A program made the translations under genes and the position numbers. The notes below the pieces were generated by a model. It saw only the letters and a program-made list of their open reading frames with translations. It did no database searches and was not told where the DNA came from. DNA of 42,741 bases from Paenibacillus taichungensis (GTDB taxonomy: Bacteria; Bacillota; Bacilli; Paenibacillales; Paenibacillaceae): the NCBI RefSeq assembly GCF_003287275.1, contig NZ_QEVW01000031.1, forward strand, positions 1-42,741, read 5' to 3'. Below are positions 24,882 through 33,488 of this stretch, piece after piece (the first letter of the stretch is position 1; every line of letters begins with the position of its first letter).

Positions 24882-26507
24882 ATGATAAAGAGAAATACAT
24901 TTCGCGTCACATTCGGCATGCTGTTTGCACTTCTGATTGCCATAACAGCAGCTTGTTCCAAAAAAGAGGAAGCTGCTTCATCTGTAACAGCCAACGGTGA
25001 ACAGGAAAAACCCAAAGAAATTACTGTTTCTTGGATGAGGGACTTAGGTCCGTCCAATCCACATGCGTATTATCCATCACAGTTGTTTTCACAATCTATG
25101 ATTTATGAACCTCTGGTTGAGTACGGAGAAGGAGGAGAAATCAAACCCCATTTAGCTTCCAGCTGGGAAATTAGTGAGGATGGAAAAGAGTATACTTTTC
25201 ATCTTCGCGAGGACGTCAAATACTCGGATGGCACACCGTTCAATGCCGCAAGCGTTAAGCGTAATATAGACGCCATTCTGCAAAACAAAACGACGCATAG
25301 CTGGTTGGGAACAGCCAAATTGCTTGATCAAGCCGAGGTCGTAGACGAGTATACGGTCAAACTGATCATGGCTGAGCCGTATTACCCGGTATTGCAGGAC
25401 TTGACGACCGTACGTCCTTTTCGTTTTTTAGCTGATGCAGGCTTCCCCGAAGGCGACAATACACTGGAGAGCATTCAATCTCCAATCGGCACAGGGCCAT
25501 GGATGCTTGAAGAGTACAAGCAGGATGAGTACAGCGTATTTGTGAAGAATCCGAACTATTGGGGTGAACAGCCTGAGCTGGATAAAATCACAGTCCGCAT
25601 CATACCCGATGCCGAAACCCGCGTGCTAGCATTTGAGAAAGGTGATCTGGACCTCATCTTTGGAGAAGGTTCCATAAGTCTTGACGAATTTACTCGCCTG
25701 CAAAAAAATGAGAACTTTGAAACAGCATTGTCAGGCCCGCTGGGTACCCGCAATCTGATCCTGAACACGCAGAATACAAAATTGACAGATGTGCGTGTAA
25801 GGCTCGCTTTACATCAAGGATTCGATAAAGCCGGATTAATCAAGGGAATCACATCAGATGTGGAACAGCCCGCAACGCAGGTGCTAACTACCGATTATCC
25901 ATATGTTAGCCAAACATTCCCTGGATTTGCGTATGATGTTGCCAAAGCATCAGCCTATTTGGATGAAGCAGGATGGGCAGTTCCAGCGTCCGGAGGGACC
26001 AGAGAGAAAAATGGAGAGAAGTTGTCATTCGAACTGATGTACGATACAACGGATCGCATCCAAAAAGCAATGGGTGAAACACTTCAGGCCGAATGGGCAG
26101 GACTCGGCGTAGAACTTCGCTTGACTGGACTTGAGTTGACTGAACAAACCAAACGTTTTCGCGAAGGTGATTACGATATAAACTTCTGGTTCAACTCCGG
26201 CGTGCCATATGATCCACATACGTTGGTCAATGCGGTAGCCGAGCCCACTTTCGGCGTTGCTGAGGCTCATATCAATATTGAAGGCAAGGCAGAACTTGAC
26301 GAACAAATCAAGCAAGTACTTGCTTCTGTTGACGAAAAGCGTAGACAAGAGCTTTACGACCATATTTTACAAAAAATTCAAGATGAATCGGTCATTATAC
26401 CTTTGTCCTATATTCGTCAATTCAACGTATACCAGAAAACACTCGATAACGTATCGTTTCCGGAGAGCCGATGGGATCATCCATTTAACAGCATCCGCTT
26501 AAAATAG
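24882..26507 (+). CDS. NikA/CntA-type metal (metallophore) binding lipoprotein
   Basis: This 541-residue family-5 solute-binding protein begins with a lipoprotein signal ending LLIAITAAC, so it is anchored outside the membrane. The mature part closely follows E. coli NikA as I remember it: PHAYYPSQLFSQSMIYEPLV, VRPFRF (with the arginine that faces the ligand), IGTGPWMLEE, NPNYWGEQPEL, FEKGDLDLIFGE and PYDPH. Members bind nickel, cobalt or zinc, usually held by a histidine or an opine metallophore. The ATG at 24882 is chosen over 24834 because AAGGGGAGG lies between them. It heads a six-gene operon behind a Fur-like box. A dipeptide substrate is the main alternative. Confidence 0.85.
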   Translation: MIKRNTFRVTFGMLFALLIAITAACSKKEEAASSVTANGEQEKPKEITVSWMRDLGPSNPHAYYPSQLFSQSMIYEPLVEYGEGGEIKPHLASSWEISEDGKEYTFHLREDVKYSDGTPFNAASVKRNIDAILQNKTTHSWLGTAKLLDQAEVVDEYTVKLIMAEPYYPVLQDLTTVRPFRFLADAGFPEGDNTLESIQSPIGTGPWMLEEYKQDEYSVFVKNPNYWGEQPELDKITVRIIPDAETRVLAFEKGDLDLIFGEGSISLDEFTRLQKNENFETALSGPLGTRNLILNTQNTKLTDVRVRLALHQGFDKAGLIKGITSDVEQPATQVLTTDYPYVSQTFPGFAYDVAKASAYLDEAGWAVPASGGTREKNGEKLSFELMYDTTDRIQKAMGETLQAEWAGLGVELRLTGLELTEQTKRFREGDYDINFWFNSGVPYDPHTLVNAVAEPTFGVAEAHINIEGKAELDEQIKQVLASVDEKRRQELYDHILQKIQDESVIIPLSYIRQFNVYQKTLDNVSFPESRWDHPFNSIRLK

Positions 26508-26526
26508 AGTAAAGGAAGGGCCGCTC

Positions 26527-27468
26527 ATGGCAGGTTATATTTTCAAAAGAGCACTAACGCTGATTCCGCTCGTGCTGTTCGCTACTTTCGTAGCGTTTGT
26601 GCTAATGAGGCTCTCTCCGGTTGATCCTGCGGAGGCTTACTTCTCGGCAGCTCATATCAAACCTAACGCACAAATGTTGCAGGAGAAAAGGGCAGAAATG
26701 GGACTGGACAATTCATTTATGTCTCAGTACTTGCAATCTGCTGTTCATATGTTGCAGTTGGACCTTGGCACGTCATACTTGTCATCCAAATCCGTTTGGG
26801 AAGAAATATGGAGTCGGCTACCAGCAACACTGCAATTAGCCGGAACCAGTATGGCAATAGCATTTATCACCGTCGTAATACTGGGTTATTTCTCTGCAGT
26901 TCACGCCGGGAAGTGGATAGATTACGCGGTTCGCTTCCTTTCCTATATCGGAGCGTCACTGCCACAATTCATGTTGGGTTACTTACTGATCTATGTGTTT
27001 TCCCTCCAGTGGGACTTGCTTCCAGTAGAGGGAAAGGGCACGTGGCAGCATTTAATTTTGCCATCGTTGACTCTGGCTCTGGCACTTGTGGCAACCTATG
27101 CGCGGCTGTTCCGTGAGAGTATTCTAGAGCAGTTAAAACATGCATATGTGGACTATGCACATACAAGAGGACTGAAACCACACAGCATCATGCTCAAACA
27201 CGTGGTCCGCATAGCCATTCTGCCGGTCATTACCGGATTCGGTATGAATCTGGGTAGGTTAATCACCGGAACAATTATAGTCGAAAAGGTATTCTCATGG
27301 CCAGGTCTGGGACGTTTTTTTGTTGAAGCGATCTTCAACCGTGATTTACCTGTTATTCAAGGTTATGTTTTTTTTGCTGCCTGTCTTTATCTGTGCACGA
27401 GTTTGTTAACCGATCTTCTACATATGGCTGCCGATCCGAGGCTTTCCTTGCAAGAAAGGGGCAGGTGA
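26527..27468 (+). CDS. ABC transporter permease, NikB/CntB type
   Basis: This 313-residue inner-membrane permease has the family layout: an N-terminal helix (FKRALTLIPLVLFATFVAFVLMRL), an extracytoplasmic segment with DPAEAYF, and five further helices. The cytoplasmic coupling loop is seen in VDYAHTRGLKPHSIMLKHVVR, which docks on the ATPases. It forms the membrane channel with the next gene product. AAGGAAGGG lies upstream of the ATG, 19 bases after the binding-protein stop. The substrate follows from its partner: a metal or metal-metallophore rather than peptide, as judged from the NikA-like binding protein. Confidence 0.88.
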   Translation: MAGYIFKRALTLIPLVLFATFVAFVLMRLSPVDPAEAYFSAAHIKPNAQMLQEKRAEMGLDNSFMSQYLQSAVHMLQLDLGTSYLSSKSVWEEIWSRLPATLQLAGTSMAIAFITVVILGYFSAVHAGKWIDYAVRFLSYIGASLPQFMLGYLLIYVFSLQWDLLPVEGKGTWQHLILPSLTLALALVATYARLFRESILEQLKHAYVDYAHTRGLKPHSIMLKHVVRIAILPVITGFGMNLGRLITGTIIVEKVFSWPGLGRFFVEAIFNRDLPVIQGYVFFAACLYLCTSLLTDLLHMAADPRLSLQERGR

Positions 27469-27472
27469 CATC

Positions 27473-28354
27473 ATGAAGTTAATAGGTTTAGTTTTCGGCA
27501 AACGGTTGGTCGTAGGCTTGTGCATATTGTTTTTGGGTATTTGTGCGGTAACAGCCGTCTTTGCTCCATGGATAGCGCCTCACGACCCGTATAAGATTGG
27601 AATGGCTATTAAGCTGTTGCCTTCTTCAGCAGAGCATTGGCTGGGTACGGACCATTTGGGCAGAGATGTATTATCCAGACTTATCTATGGCGTCCGCATT
27701 TCGTTTGGATTGGTGTTAGGCGTCTTCTCTGTCTCAGTGCTCGTTGGCGTATCGATCGGCATGTTATCCGGCTATGTAGGTGGATGGTTGGATCAGCTGC
27801 TCATGCGAATTTGCGATGGCATGCTTGCATTTCCGAACCTGGTTCTTGTGTTAGGCATTGTTGGCATGTTAGGACCGGGCATTTATCAGGTCATTATTGC
27901 ACTGCTGCTGGTACAGTGGGTGTACTATGCACGTATGACCCGAGGCCTTGTGCAGCAACTGCGTTCAGAGCCATACTTGATGGCTGCTACCATTTGCGGC
28001 TCCAGTCGATTAACCATCTTGAGAAGACATGTTTTTCCACATATTTTTCCGCAGATTGTGGTGATTGGTACGCTTGAGATGGGGTGGGCCATCATGGATA
28101 TTTCAGCCCTTTCTTTCCTGGGCCTGGGCATCCAGCCTCCGACCGCTGAATGGGGAGCAATGATTAATGAGGGACGCGGCTATTTACGAGAACATCCCTC
28201 GCTAATGTTGTACCCTGGAATGTGTATTTTACTGGTAGTGACGGCGTTCAATGTATTAGGCGAATCGCTATCCCAATGGCTTGGGGTCAAAAAGGTGAAG
28301 GAAAGGAGCGGATTCCATGTTAGAAAATCATCACGCAAAGTCAGTAACATCTGA
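27473..28354 (+). CDS. ABC transporter permease, NikC/CntC type
   Basis: This 293-residue permease is the second membrane subunit. It shows IAPHDPYKIGMAIKLLPSSA then HWLGTDHLGRDVLSRLIYGVR, a hallmark of DppC/NikC-type subunits, and the coupling loop SEPYLMAATICGSSRLTILRRH. FLGLGIQPPTAEWGAMINEG near the end is also diagnostic. The ATG is four bases after the stop of the first permease, with AAGGGGCAGG inside that gene's end. Its last 38 bases overlap the following ATPase gene in another frame, so the three genes are almost certainly translated as a coupled unit. Confidence 0.88.
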   Translation: MKLIGLVFGKRLVVGLCILFLGICAVTAVFAPWIAPHDPYKIGMAIKLLPSSAEHWLGTDHLGRDVLSRLIYGVRISFGLVLGVFSVSVLVGVSIGMLSGYVGGWLDQLLMRICDGMLAFPNLVLVLGIVGMLGPGIYQVIIALLLVQWVYYARMTRGLVQQLRSEPYLMAATICGSSRLTILRRHVFPHIFPQIVVIGTLEMGWAIMDISALSFLGLGIQPPTAEWGAMINEGRGYLREHPSLMLYPGMCILLVVTAFNVLGESLSQWLGVKKVKERSGFHVRKSSRKVSNI

Positions 28355-29132
28355 ACCATTGCTCGTACTTCATGATGTCTGTGCCGATGTGATCTCTAAC
28401 GGATCCTCTCAGCGGTTGCTTCACCACGTTTCGTTCTCATTGCAGCCAGGACGCGTCATTGGTCTCGCAGGTCAGAGCGGCAGTGGAAAAACGCTGACCT
28501 GTCGATCCATTCTTCAACTACTTGATTCCAGCATCCGCCTCAACGGTAGCATCAGGTTAAGAGGTAAGGAACTGAACAGTATGACCGAAAAGGAACTACG
28601 GACCATTCGTGGCAACGATATAGGTTATATCGTGCAAAATCCAATGAATGCACTGGTTTCCGTCCATACCATCGGAAGCCAGTTTGTCGAAACGATTCGT
28701 ACGCATTCCCATTGCAGCAAAAGAGAGGCTTTGAGTCTGGCTCTGCAAGCTCTAGAAAGTGTAAGGCTTCCAGATCCGGCCGGACTTCTCAAAAGGTATC
28801 CATTCGAGCTTAGCGGTGGCATGTTGCAACGTGTGTTGATTGCACTCACGATGAGCTTGTCACCCTCCATCGTCATTGCGGACGAGCCGACTACCGCCCT
28901 GGATACGATCAATCAATACCGCGTACTGGAGGAACTCGAAAGGTTAAGGTTGAACAAAAACGTTGCTATACTGCTCATTACGCATGACTTTGATGTCATC
29001 GCAGAGATGGCAGATGAAGTTATTGTCATGAAGGAAGGGCGGATTGTGGAGCATAACGACGTATTATCCATATTCAATCGGCCGCAGCATGCCTACACTC
29101 AGGAATTGCTGCGAAGCCGGCTGAATGACTGA
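28317..29132 (+). CDS. ABC transporter ATPase, NikD/CntD type
   Basis: This 271-residue ATPase has Walker A GQSGSGKT, the Q-loop in GYIVQNPMNALV, the signature ELSGGMLQR (canonical LSGG), Walker B IVIADEPTTALD and the switch histidine in LLITHDFDV. It powers uptake through the NikB/NikC-type channel. The start lies inside the end of the second permease gene (38-base overlap), behind AAAGGAGCGG. The N terminus is longer than a minimal ABC domain by about ten residues. Two different ATPases, encoded by this and the next gene, make up a heterodimer, as in Opp, Nik and Cnt systems. Confidence 0.88.
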   Translation: MLENHHAKSVTSEPLLVLHDVCADVISNGSSQRLLHHVSFSLQPGRVIGLAGQSGSGKTLTCRSILQLLDSSIRLNGSIRLRGKELNSMTEKELRTIRGNDIGYIVQNPMNALVSVHTIGSQFVETIRTHSHCSKREALSLALQALESVRLPDPAGLLKRYPFELSGGMLQRVLIALTMSLSPSIVIADEPTTALDTINQYRVLEELERLRLNKNVAILLITHDFDVIAEMADEVIVMKEGRIVEHNDVLSIFNRPQHAYTQELLRSRLND

Positions 29133-29146
29133 ACGGAGGAGTAAAC

Positions 29147-30007
29147 ATGGCATTGCTGGAACTTTCCCGCGTTACGCATGCTTATGACACTGCACACGGC
29201 TTCTTGCGGAAATCGAAACAGGGGCCTCAAACAGTGGTGAAGGATGTCTCCATAACGCTGGAGGCAGGAGAATGCATTGGGTTGTTGGGAGGAAGTGGTG
29301 CAGGCAAGAGTACGCTCGGGAAAATCATGCTAGGCTTACAGCGGCCACAATCGGGCTCCGTACTTATTCAAGGTAAGGACATGTATACGAGCGACAAACG
29401 AACGAAGAAACAATTGCGGAAGCATGTCCAAGCCGTATTTCAAGATTGTTATTCTTCGGTCAATTCTAGGATGACGGCAGCACAAATCATTTCAGAGCCG
29501 CTCGACAATTTTGAGCGGCTAACCACCAAGGAGAAGACTTATCGTATCTGCGAAGCTCTTGACTTGGTAGGGTTGCCTACAACTGTCATGAACAAGTTAC
29601 CGAAAGAATTTAGCGGTGGACAACTGCAGCGCATCAACATCGCGCGCGCCATGATTTCTAACCCCAGCTTCATCGTGCTTGATGAAGCTGTCAGTAGCCT
29701 AGATGTCGCCAACCAGGTGCATATTATCAGCGTTTTACGAGATTTAAAGGCACAAAGGGACATGTCCTATATATTTATCACGCACAATCTAAAGGCTGCT
29801 TTTGCACTGTGTGACCGATGGACCGTATTGGATAAGGGTAACCTGTGCGGGAGCTTTTCAACGAAGGCTGAAATGAAGGCATCCGAAGAGTCAGCAGTTA
29901 AGCAGTTGTTGGACGCTTCACTCTCTAAACGTCCGGAGCTCGGTACGATTCGCAAGGATAGGTACTTTCTTCATGACACAGAGCAGCGAGAAGACGCAGG
30001 GGCATGA
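29147..30007 (+). CDS. ABC transporter ATPase, NikE/CntF type
   Basis: This 286-residue protein is the second ATPase of the system, with Walker A GGSGAGKST, Q-loop QAVFQDCYSSVN, signature EFSGGQLQR, Walker B FIVLDEAVSSLD and ITHN. The glutamate that activates water is present. Its C-terminal tail, after the switch region, lacks the oligopeptide-type extension with clustered cysteines that typical OppD/DppD members use. AACGGAGGAG precedes the ATG. The last codons overlap the following MFS gene as ATGA, which implies translational coupling and a shared job. Confidence 0.86.
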   Translation: MALLELSRVTHAYDTAHGFLRKSKQGPQTVVKDVSITLEAGECIGLLGGSGAGKSTLGKIMLGLQRPQSGSVLIQGKDMYTSDKRTKKQLRKHVQAVFQDCYSSVNSRMTAAQIISEPLDNFERLTTKEKTYRICEALDLVGLPTTVMNKLPKEFSGGQLQRINIARAMISNPSFIVLDEAVSSLDVANQVHIISVLRDLKAQRDMSYIFITHNLKAAFALCDRWTVLDKGNLCGSFSTKAEMKASEESAVKQLLDASLSKRPELGTIRKDRYFLHDTEQREDAGA

Positions 30008-31236
30008 ATCGCAGCGAAGTTTTGACAGACACCTACAACGGCGGCGTATTTTCCCCCGCGTTGCTGCGCTTGTACGCCCTGACTTTTTTGTTTTACAGTG
30101 CAAACGCCTTCGTTCAGATGATATTGCCTCTTTATTCGCGCAGCGTCGGTTTGGGTAACGATAGGATTGGCATAATCGTGGGTACATATTTGCTGGTTAG
30201 CATGCTGCTGCGACCATGGGCGGGATTAGTGGTTGAGCGAATCGGGATTACCCGAATTTTACCTATCATCTTAACGGGGCATCTGTGCGTTTTGCTTTTG
30301 TACGTGTGGCAGGGCAATGTTCCTCTTATCTTCATCAGGGGTTTGCAAGGCGCCGTAGCCGCCTTTTTCTCACTGGTTGTACAAATGACCGTGATGGACC
30401 TGCTACCTGAACGCGACCGAACTCAGGGATTGTCACTGTATTTGCTGTTTGGTTTGTTGCCCTCGGTTATGATGCCTGCTCTGGGATGGATCGCCTGGGA
30501 CCAAGCTGGAATGAACGGATTTTATGCGGGCCTTGCAGTTCTTGGCGGATTGACTCTCATATCGGCCTATGGAACTGGAAGAGACACGAAACGCATTACT
30601 GTGGCCATCCGTTCCTCGGAGCAGAAGACAAGAAAGAGCGATATTACTGTGAGCATACAAGCCACGCTCTGGAACCGCCATTTCATTCTGAGCAGCCTCG
30701 TGATGATAAGCACAACGATTGGATTCGGTGCGATAACGGCCTTCATGGCTTTGTACGTGGTGCAGACCGGGATTGGCAATGCGGGGGTATTTTTTTTCAT
30801 ACAATCAGGAGTGGTCGTAACAACGAGATTTGCTCTGCGTAAGCGACTGCCTTCGGACGGAAATTGGCATTCCTTTTATGTGGGTTTATTGTTGGTTTCA
30901 ATTACGATAGGTCTGGCACTGGTTGCCATTGCCCCTTATACAGGCATGACATGGGTGATGTATGTGGGCGGCATCGCAATCGGCTATGGGATCGCAAACA
31001 TGTATCCCGTTCTTGCCGCTTACCTGAGCATCGTACTTGGACAAGAACGACGAAAAATATGGATGGGTCTGTTTATCTCTATGTCCGATCTTGGAACCGT
31101 GATTGGTAGCATCGTCTTAGGTATGGCGGCAGACCATGTCGGTTACACATCCATGTTCTTGATCTCTGCGGGAGTTTCACTCAGTATTGCCATCCTTGTT
31201 GCCATGAGTAATCGTTGGATGAATGACGATCATTGA
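30004..31236 (+). CDS. MFS transporter, possible metallophore exporter (CntE-like)
   Basis: This 410-residue protein is a twelve-helix major facilitator. Motif A is loosely present between helices 2 and 3 (RPWAGLVVERIGITR), and the FLFYSANAFVQMILPLYSRSVG start is typical of the small-solute exporters of this group. Its start codon overlaps the stop of the second ATPase gene. A NikA/CntA binding protein, two permeases, two ATPases and an MFS protein in one operon is the order of the staphylopine cntABCDFE genes, where CntE exports the metallophore. I infer the same role here. No opine-metallophore synthesis genes (cntKLM type) lie in the window, so they may be elsewhere or absent. Confidence 0.72.
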   Translation: MNRSEVLTDTYNGGVFSPALLRLYALTFLFYSANAFVQMILPLYSRSVGLGNDRIGIIVGTYLLVSMLLRPWAGLVVERIGITRILPIILTGHLCVLLLYVWQGNVPLIFIRGLQGAVAAFFSLVVQMTVMDLLPERDRTQGLSLYLLFGLLPSVMMPALGWIAWDQAGMNGFYAGLAVLGGLTLISAYGTGRDTKRITVAIRSSEQKTRKSDITVSIQATLWNRHFILSSLVMISTTIGFGAITAFMALYVVQTGIGNAGVFFFIQSGVVVTTRFALRKRLPSDGNWHSFYVGLLLVSITIGLALVAIAPYTGMTWVMYVGGIAIGYGIANMYPVLAAYLSIVLGQERRKIWMGLFISMSDLGTVIGSIVLGMAADHVGYTSMFLISAGVSLSIAILVAMSNRWMNDDH

Positions 31237-31281
31237 AAAGCACTGTAGTTAAGACGTTAAAAAACAACAAATTGATAATAT

Positions 31282-31355
31282 CCCCTTTTAGAAGACAAGA
31301 ATAAAAAGACATCTGGAAAGATGGATTAATCTTGTTAACCAGAAGGGTTTTTTTT
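31282..31355 (+). terminator. Structured terminator-like element, copy 2
   Basis: This is the same three-tier hairpin as at 13219-13293. Outer stem: 31283-31289 with 31341-31347. Middle stem: ACAAGA (31295-31300) with TCTTGT (31330-31335), where the first pair is A-T instead of G-C. Apical stem: CATCT (31310-31314) with AGATG (31319-31323) around a GGAA tetraloop. Eight T residues follow. It starts 46 bases after the MFS stop and is likely to end the metal-transport operon. The remaining bases to 31485 hold no gene that I can support. Confidence 0.65.
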
Positions 31356-31502
31356 ATGCCGAAAAGCAATCAACCACCTGTAATTCACCAGATATATGGG
31401 TTGGACAGAAATTAGAGCCTATAGATTCCTCTATTTTGACAAAAATTCCTCAATCGTAGTAAGGTCAAGAGATGAGTAATATTGAAAGAGGGGTTTAGAA
31501 AG

Positions 31503-32183
31503 GTGAAGCAGGTACTGGTGATTAAGAACAAACGGTCTTTGGCGAAGAAAATCGTAAGTGGTCTAAAGCAAGAAGGATGTTTCAGTTTAACACTTCATAA
31601 TGAAATTCAAGGTTTAGATATAGTATACGAGCATGAGTGGGACATTATTTTATTGGATTGGGATTCATTAAGTATATCTGGACCGGAAATTTGCAGACAA
31701 ATCCGAATGGTTAAAACGACACCGATCATCATCTTGACCGACAATGTGTCCAGCAAGGATTGCATAGCAGGACTACAAGCTGGAGCAGATGATTATATAA
31801 GAAAACCATTTGCAAAAGAAGAGTTAGTAGAAAGGATAAAAGTTATTTTAAGAAGAGGAGACGGCATCCAGTCAAGCGATACACATTTTTATCAGTTTAA
31901 AGAACTCTTCGTCGATGTATCCAGTAGTATTGTGAAAAAAAAGGATGAGAATCTCCGCCTCACTAAGCGCGAGTACGATTTACTTGTGTTTTTAATCAAG
32001 AATAAAAATAGAATATTGAGCCGTGAAATGCTTTTAAATCAGGTTTGGGGATATGATGCAGCAGTAAATCCAAATGTAGTAGATTTATATATTGGGTATC
32101 TAAGAAAAAAACTAAAATGCGAGAAGAAAGACAGATACATTCAAACCATACATGGTAGAGGCTATTCAATGATTGAAAAGTAA
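31503..32183 (+). CDS. OmpR-type response regulator with degenerate receiver
   Basis: This 226-residue protein has an N-terminal receiver and a C-terminal winged helix (LRLTKREYDLLVFLIKNKNR to YIQTIHGRGYSMI). The phospho-acceptor aspartate D52 (IILLDWDS), the threonine in IIILTDN and the lysine in YIRKPF are present. The acidic pair near the N terminus that binds magnesium is replaced: the sequence reads VLVIKNKRSL, with K8 and N9 in place of Asp/Glu. Normal phosphorylation is therefore doubtful. GTG at 31503 is chosen because AGAGGGG lies nine bases upstream. There is no kinase gene beside it. It precedes a siderophore transporter operon, which it may regulate. Confidence 0.85.
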   Translation: MKQVLVIKNKRSLAKKIVSGLKQEGCFSLTLHNEIQGLDIVYEHEWDIILLDWDSLSISGPEICRQIRMVKTTPIIILTDNVSSKDCIAGLQAGADDYIRKPFAKEELVERIKVILRRGDGIQSSDTHFYQFKELFVDVSSSIVKKKDENLRLTKREYDLLVFLIKNKNRILSREMLLNQVWGYDAAVNPNVVDLYIGYLRKKLKCEKKDRYIQTIHGRGYSMIEK

Positions 32184-32241
32184 AATTTTCCACAAGATTT
32201 TCACATAATTAATAGTTATACTGTTCCACAGAGCGTTTAAA

Positions 32242-32256
32242 TGAAAATGATTATCA
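32242..32256 (+). promoter_or_regulatory. Fur box of the siderophore-transport operon
   Basis: TGAAAATGATTATCA matches the Fur consensus TGATAATNATTATCA at 13 of 14 fixed positions. It lies downstream of a possible -10 (TATACT, 32217-32222), so bound Fur would block transcription of the transporter genes that start at 32456. The rest of the 270-base leader holds no gene that I can support. Confidence 0.82.
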
Positions 32257-32455
32257 ATAGCAATTAGAGCGGATAGAGATGACTATTGCTAATCATTTTT
32301 CAGAAAAAGCATTTGCAAGGGGGAAAGAAAAATTTAACTAAGTAATGCGCGCTACAATGGTTGGTGGATTTAAATCAGTAGATGTTGCGGATTCCAAGAT
32401 TGATTGTGAGTGAGCTCAGGTACTATAACGTTTATTTAAGGAGAGAGTATGAAGA

Positions 32456-33469
32456 ATGAGAAATTTTAAATTAACTGTTTTTTTAGCAATTTTTGTGTTG
32501 ATGTTAGCAGCTTGTTCAAGTGCGAGTGATGAAAATGGTAACACTGAAAATAATGGACAAGAAGGTACATCTACTGAAGCTTCAACGGTTGCAATTACTG
32601 ATGCTCATGGTACGGTTACTGTTCCAGTAAACCCTAAAAATGTGATTTCTTTAGATAGCAGAACTTTTGAAACTTTAGCAGATTGGGGTATCCCATTAGC
32701 AGCTGCTCCAAAGGACGTTATGCCTGCGGATTCACCATATGTAAGTGATGATTCCGTTCAAAATATTGGAAATCACCGTGAACCCAATCTTGAAATTGTA
32801 GCAGCGGCAAACCCTGAACTTGTCATTATCGGGCAACGATTTGCTGGCTATTATGATGAAATAAAAAAATTAGTGCCGAACGCAGCTGTTATTGATCTTA
32901 ATTTTGATGTTTCTGAGGAAGCGGATACGCCTGGAGAAAACTTCGTAAATGGATTTAAGGATGCTACCATTTCTTTAGGACAAATCTTTGATAAAAATGA
33001 AGAAGCTAAACAATTGGTAGCTGATTTCGATAAAGCAATTGCAGATGCCAAGTCAGCTTATAATGGAACGGATACCGTTATGGGGGTTGAAGTTGCAGGT
33101 GGAAATATCGGCTTCTCAGCTCCGCATTTCGGACGTGTGTGGGGACCCATGTATGATATTTTTGGATGGAAACCAGCCCTGGAAATCGAAAATGCTACTT
33201 CTGATCATAAAGGAGACGAGATCTCTGTAGAAGCTATTGCACAAAGCAATCCGGATTGGCTTCTCGTATTAGATCGTGATGCTGCAGTATCTTCTACAAC
33301 GGATGCCGTTCCAGCGCAGGATGTTATTAATAATTCAGCTGCCCTTAAAAACGTAACTGCTATTTCTAAAGGGCAGATTGTTTATGCGCCAAATGACACA
33401 TACACCAATGAATCTATCCAAACTTTCATAGAGGTATTTGAAAACCTTGCAAACACTTTAGCTAAGTAG
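32456..33469 (+). CDS. Siderophore-binding lipoprotein (YclQ/FpuA type)
   Basis: This 337-residue binding protein starts with a lipoprotein signal (FLAIFVLMLAACSS), followed by a low-complexity linker rich in N, E and T. The FecB/TroA-like domain has ITDAHGTVTVPVNPKNVISL, then PELVIIGQRFAGYYDEIKKL, and FGRVWGPMYDIFG in the second lobe. These features fit the YclQ/FpuA/CeuE group, which takes petrobactin or related catecholate siderophores. AAGGAGAG lies 11 bases before the ATG. It is the first gene of a Fur-boxed operon with two FecCD permeases and an ATPase. The exact siderophore is an inference from family resemblance. Confidence 0.85.
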   Translation: MRNFKLTVFLAIFVLMLAACSSASDENGNTENNGQEGTSTEASTVAITDAHGTVTVPVNPKNVISLDSRTFETLADWGIPLAAAPKDVMPADSPYVSDDSVQNIGNHREPNLEIVAAANPELVIIGQRFAGYYDEIKKLVPNAAVIDLNFDVSEEADTPGENFVNGFKDATISLGQIFDKNEEAKQLVADFDKAIADAKSAYNGTDTVMGVEVAGGNIGFSAPHFGRVWGPMYDIFGWKPALEIENATSDHKGDEISVEAIAQSNPDWLLVLDRDAAVSSTTDAVPAQDVINNSAALKNVTAISKGQIVYAPNDTYTNESIQTFIEVFENLANTLAK

Positions 33470-33488
33470 TTTAAAGGAGTATAACATA

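Noticed and set aside
31356..31413. Short frame beginning ATG CCG AAA AGC after the second structured element
   Set aside because: Only about 19 codons, no ribosome binding site (the T run precedes the ATG), and copy 1 of the element is followed by ATG GTT TAA, so no peptide is conserved.
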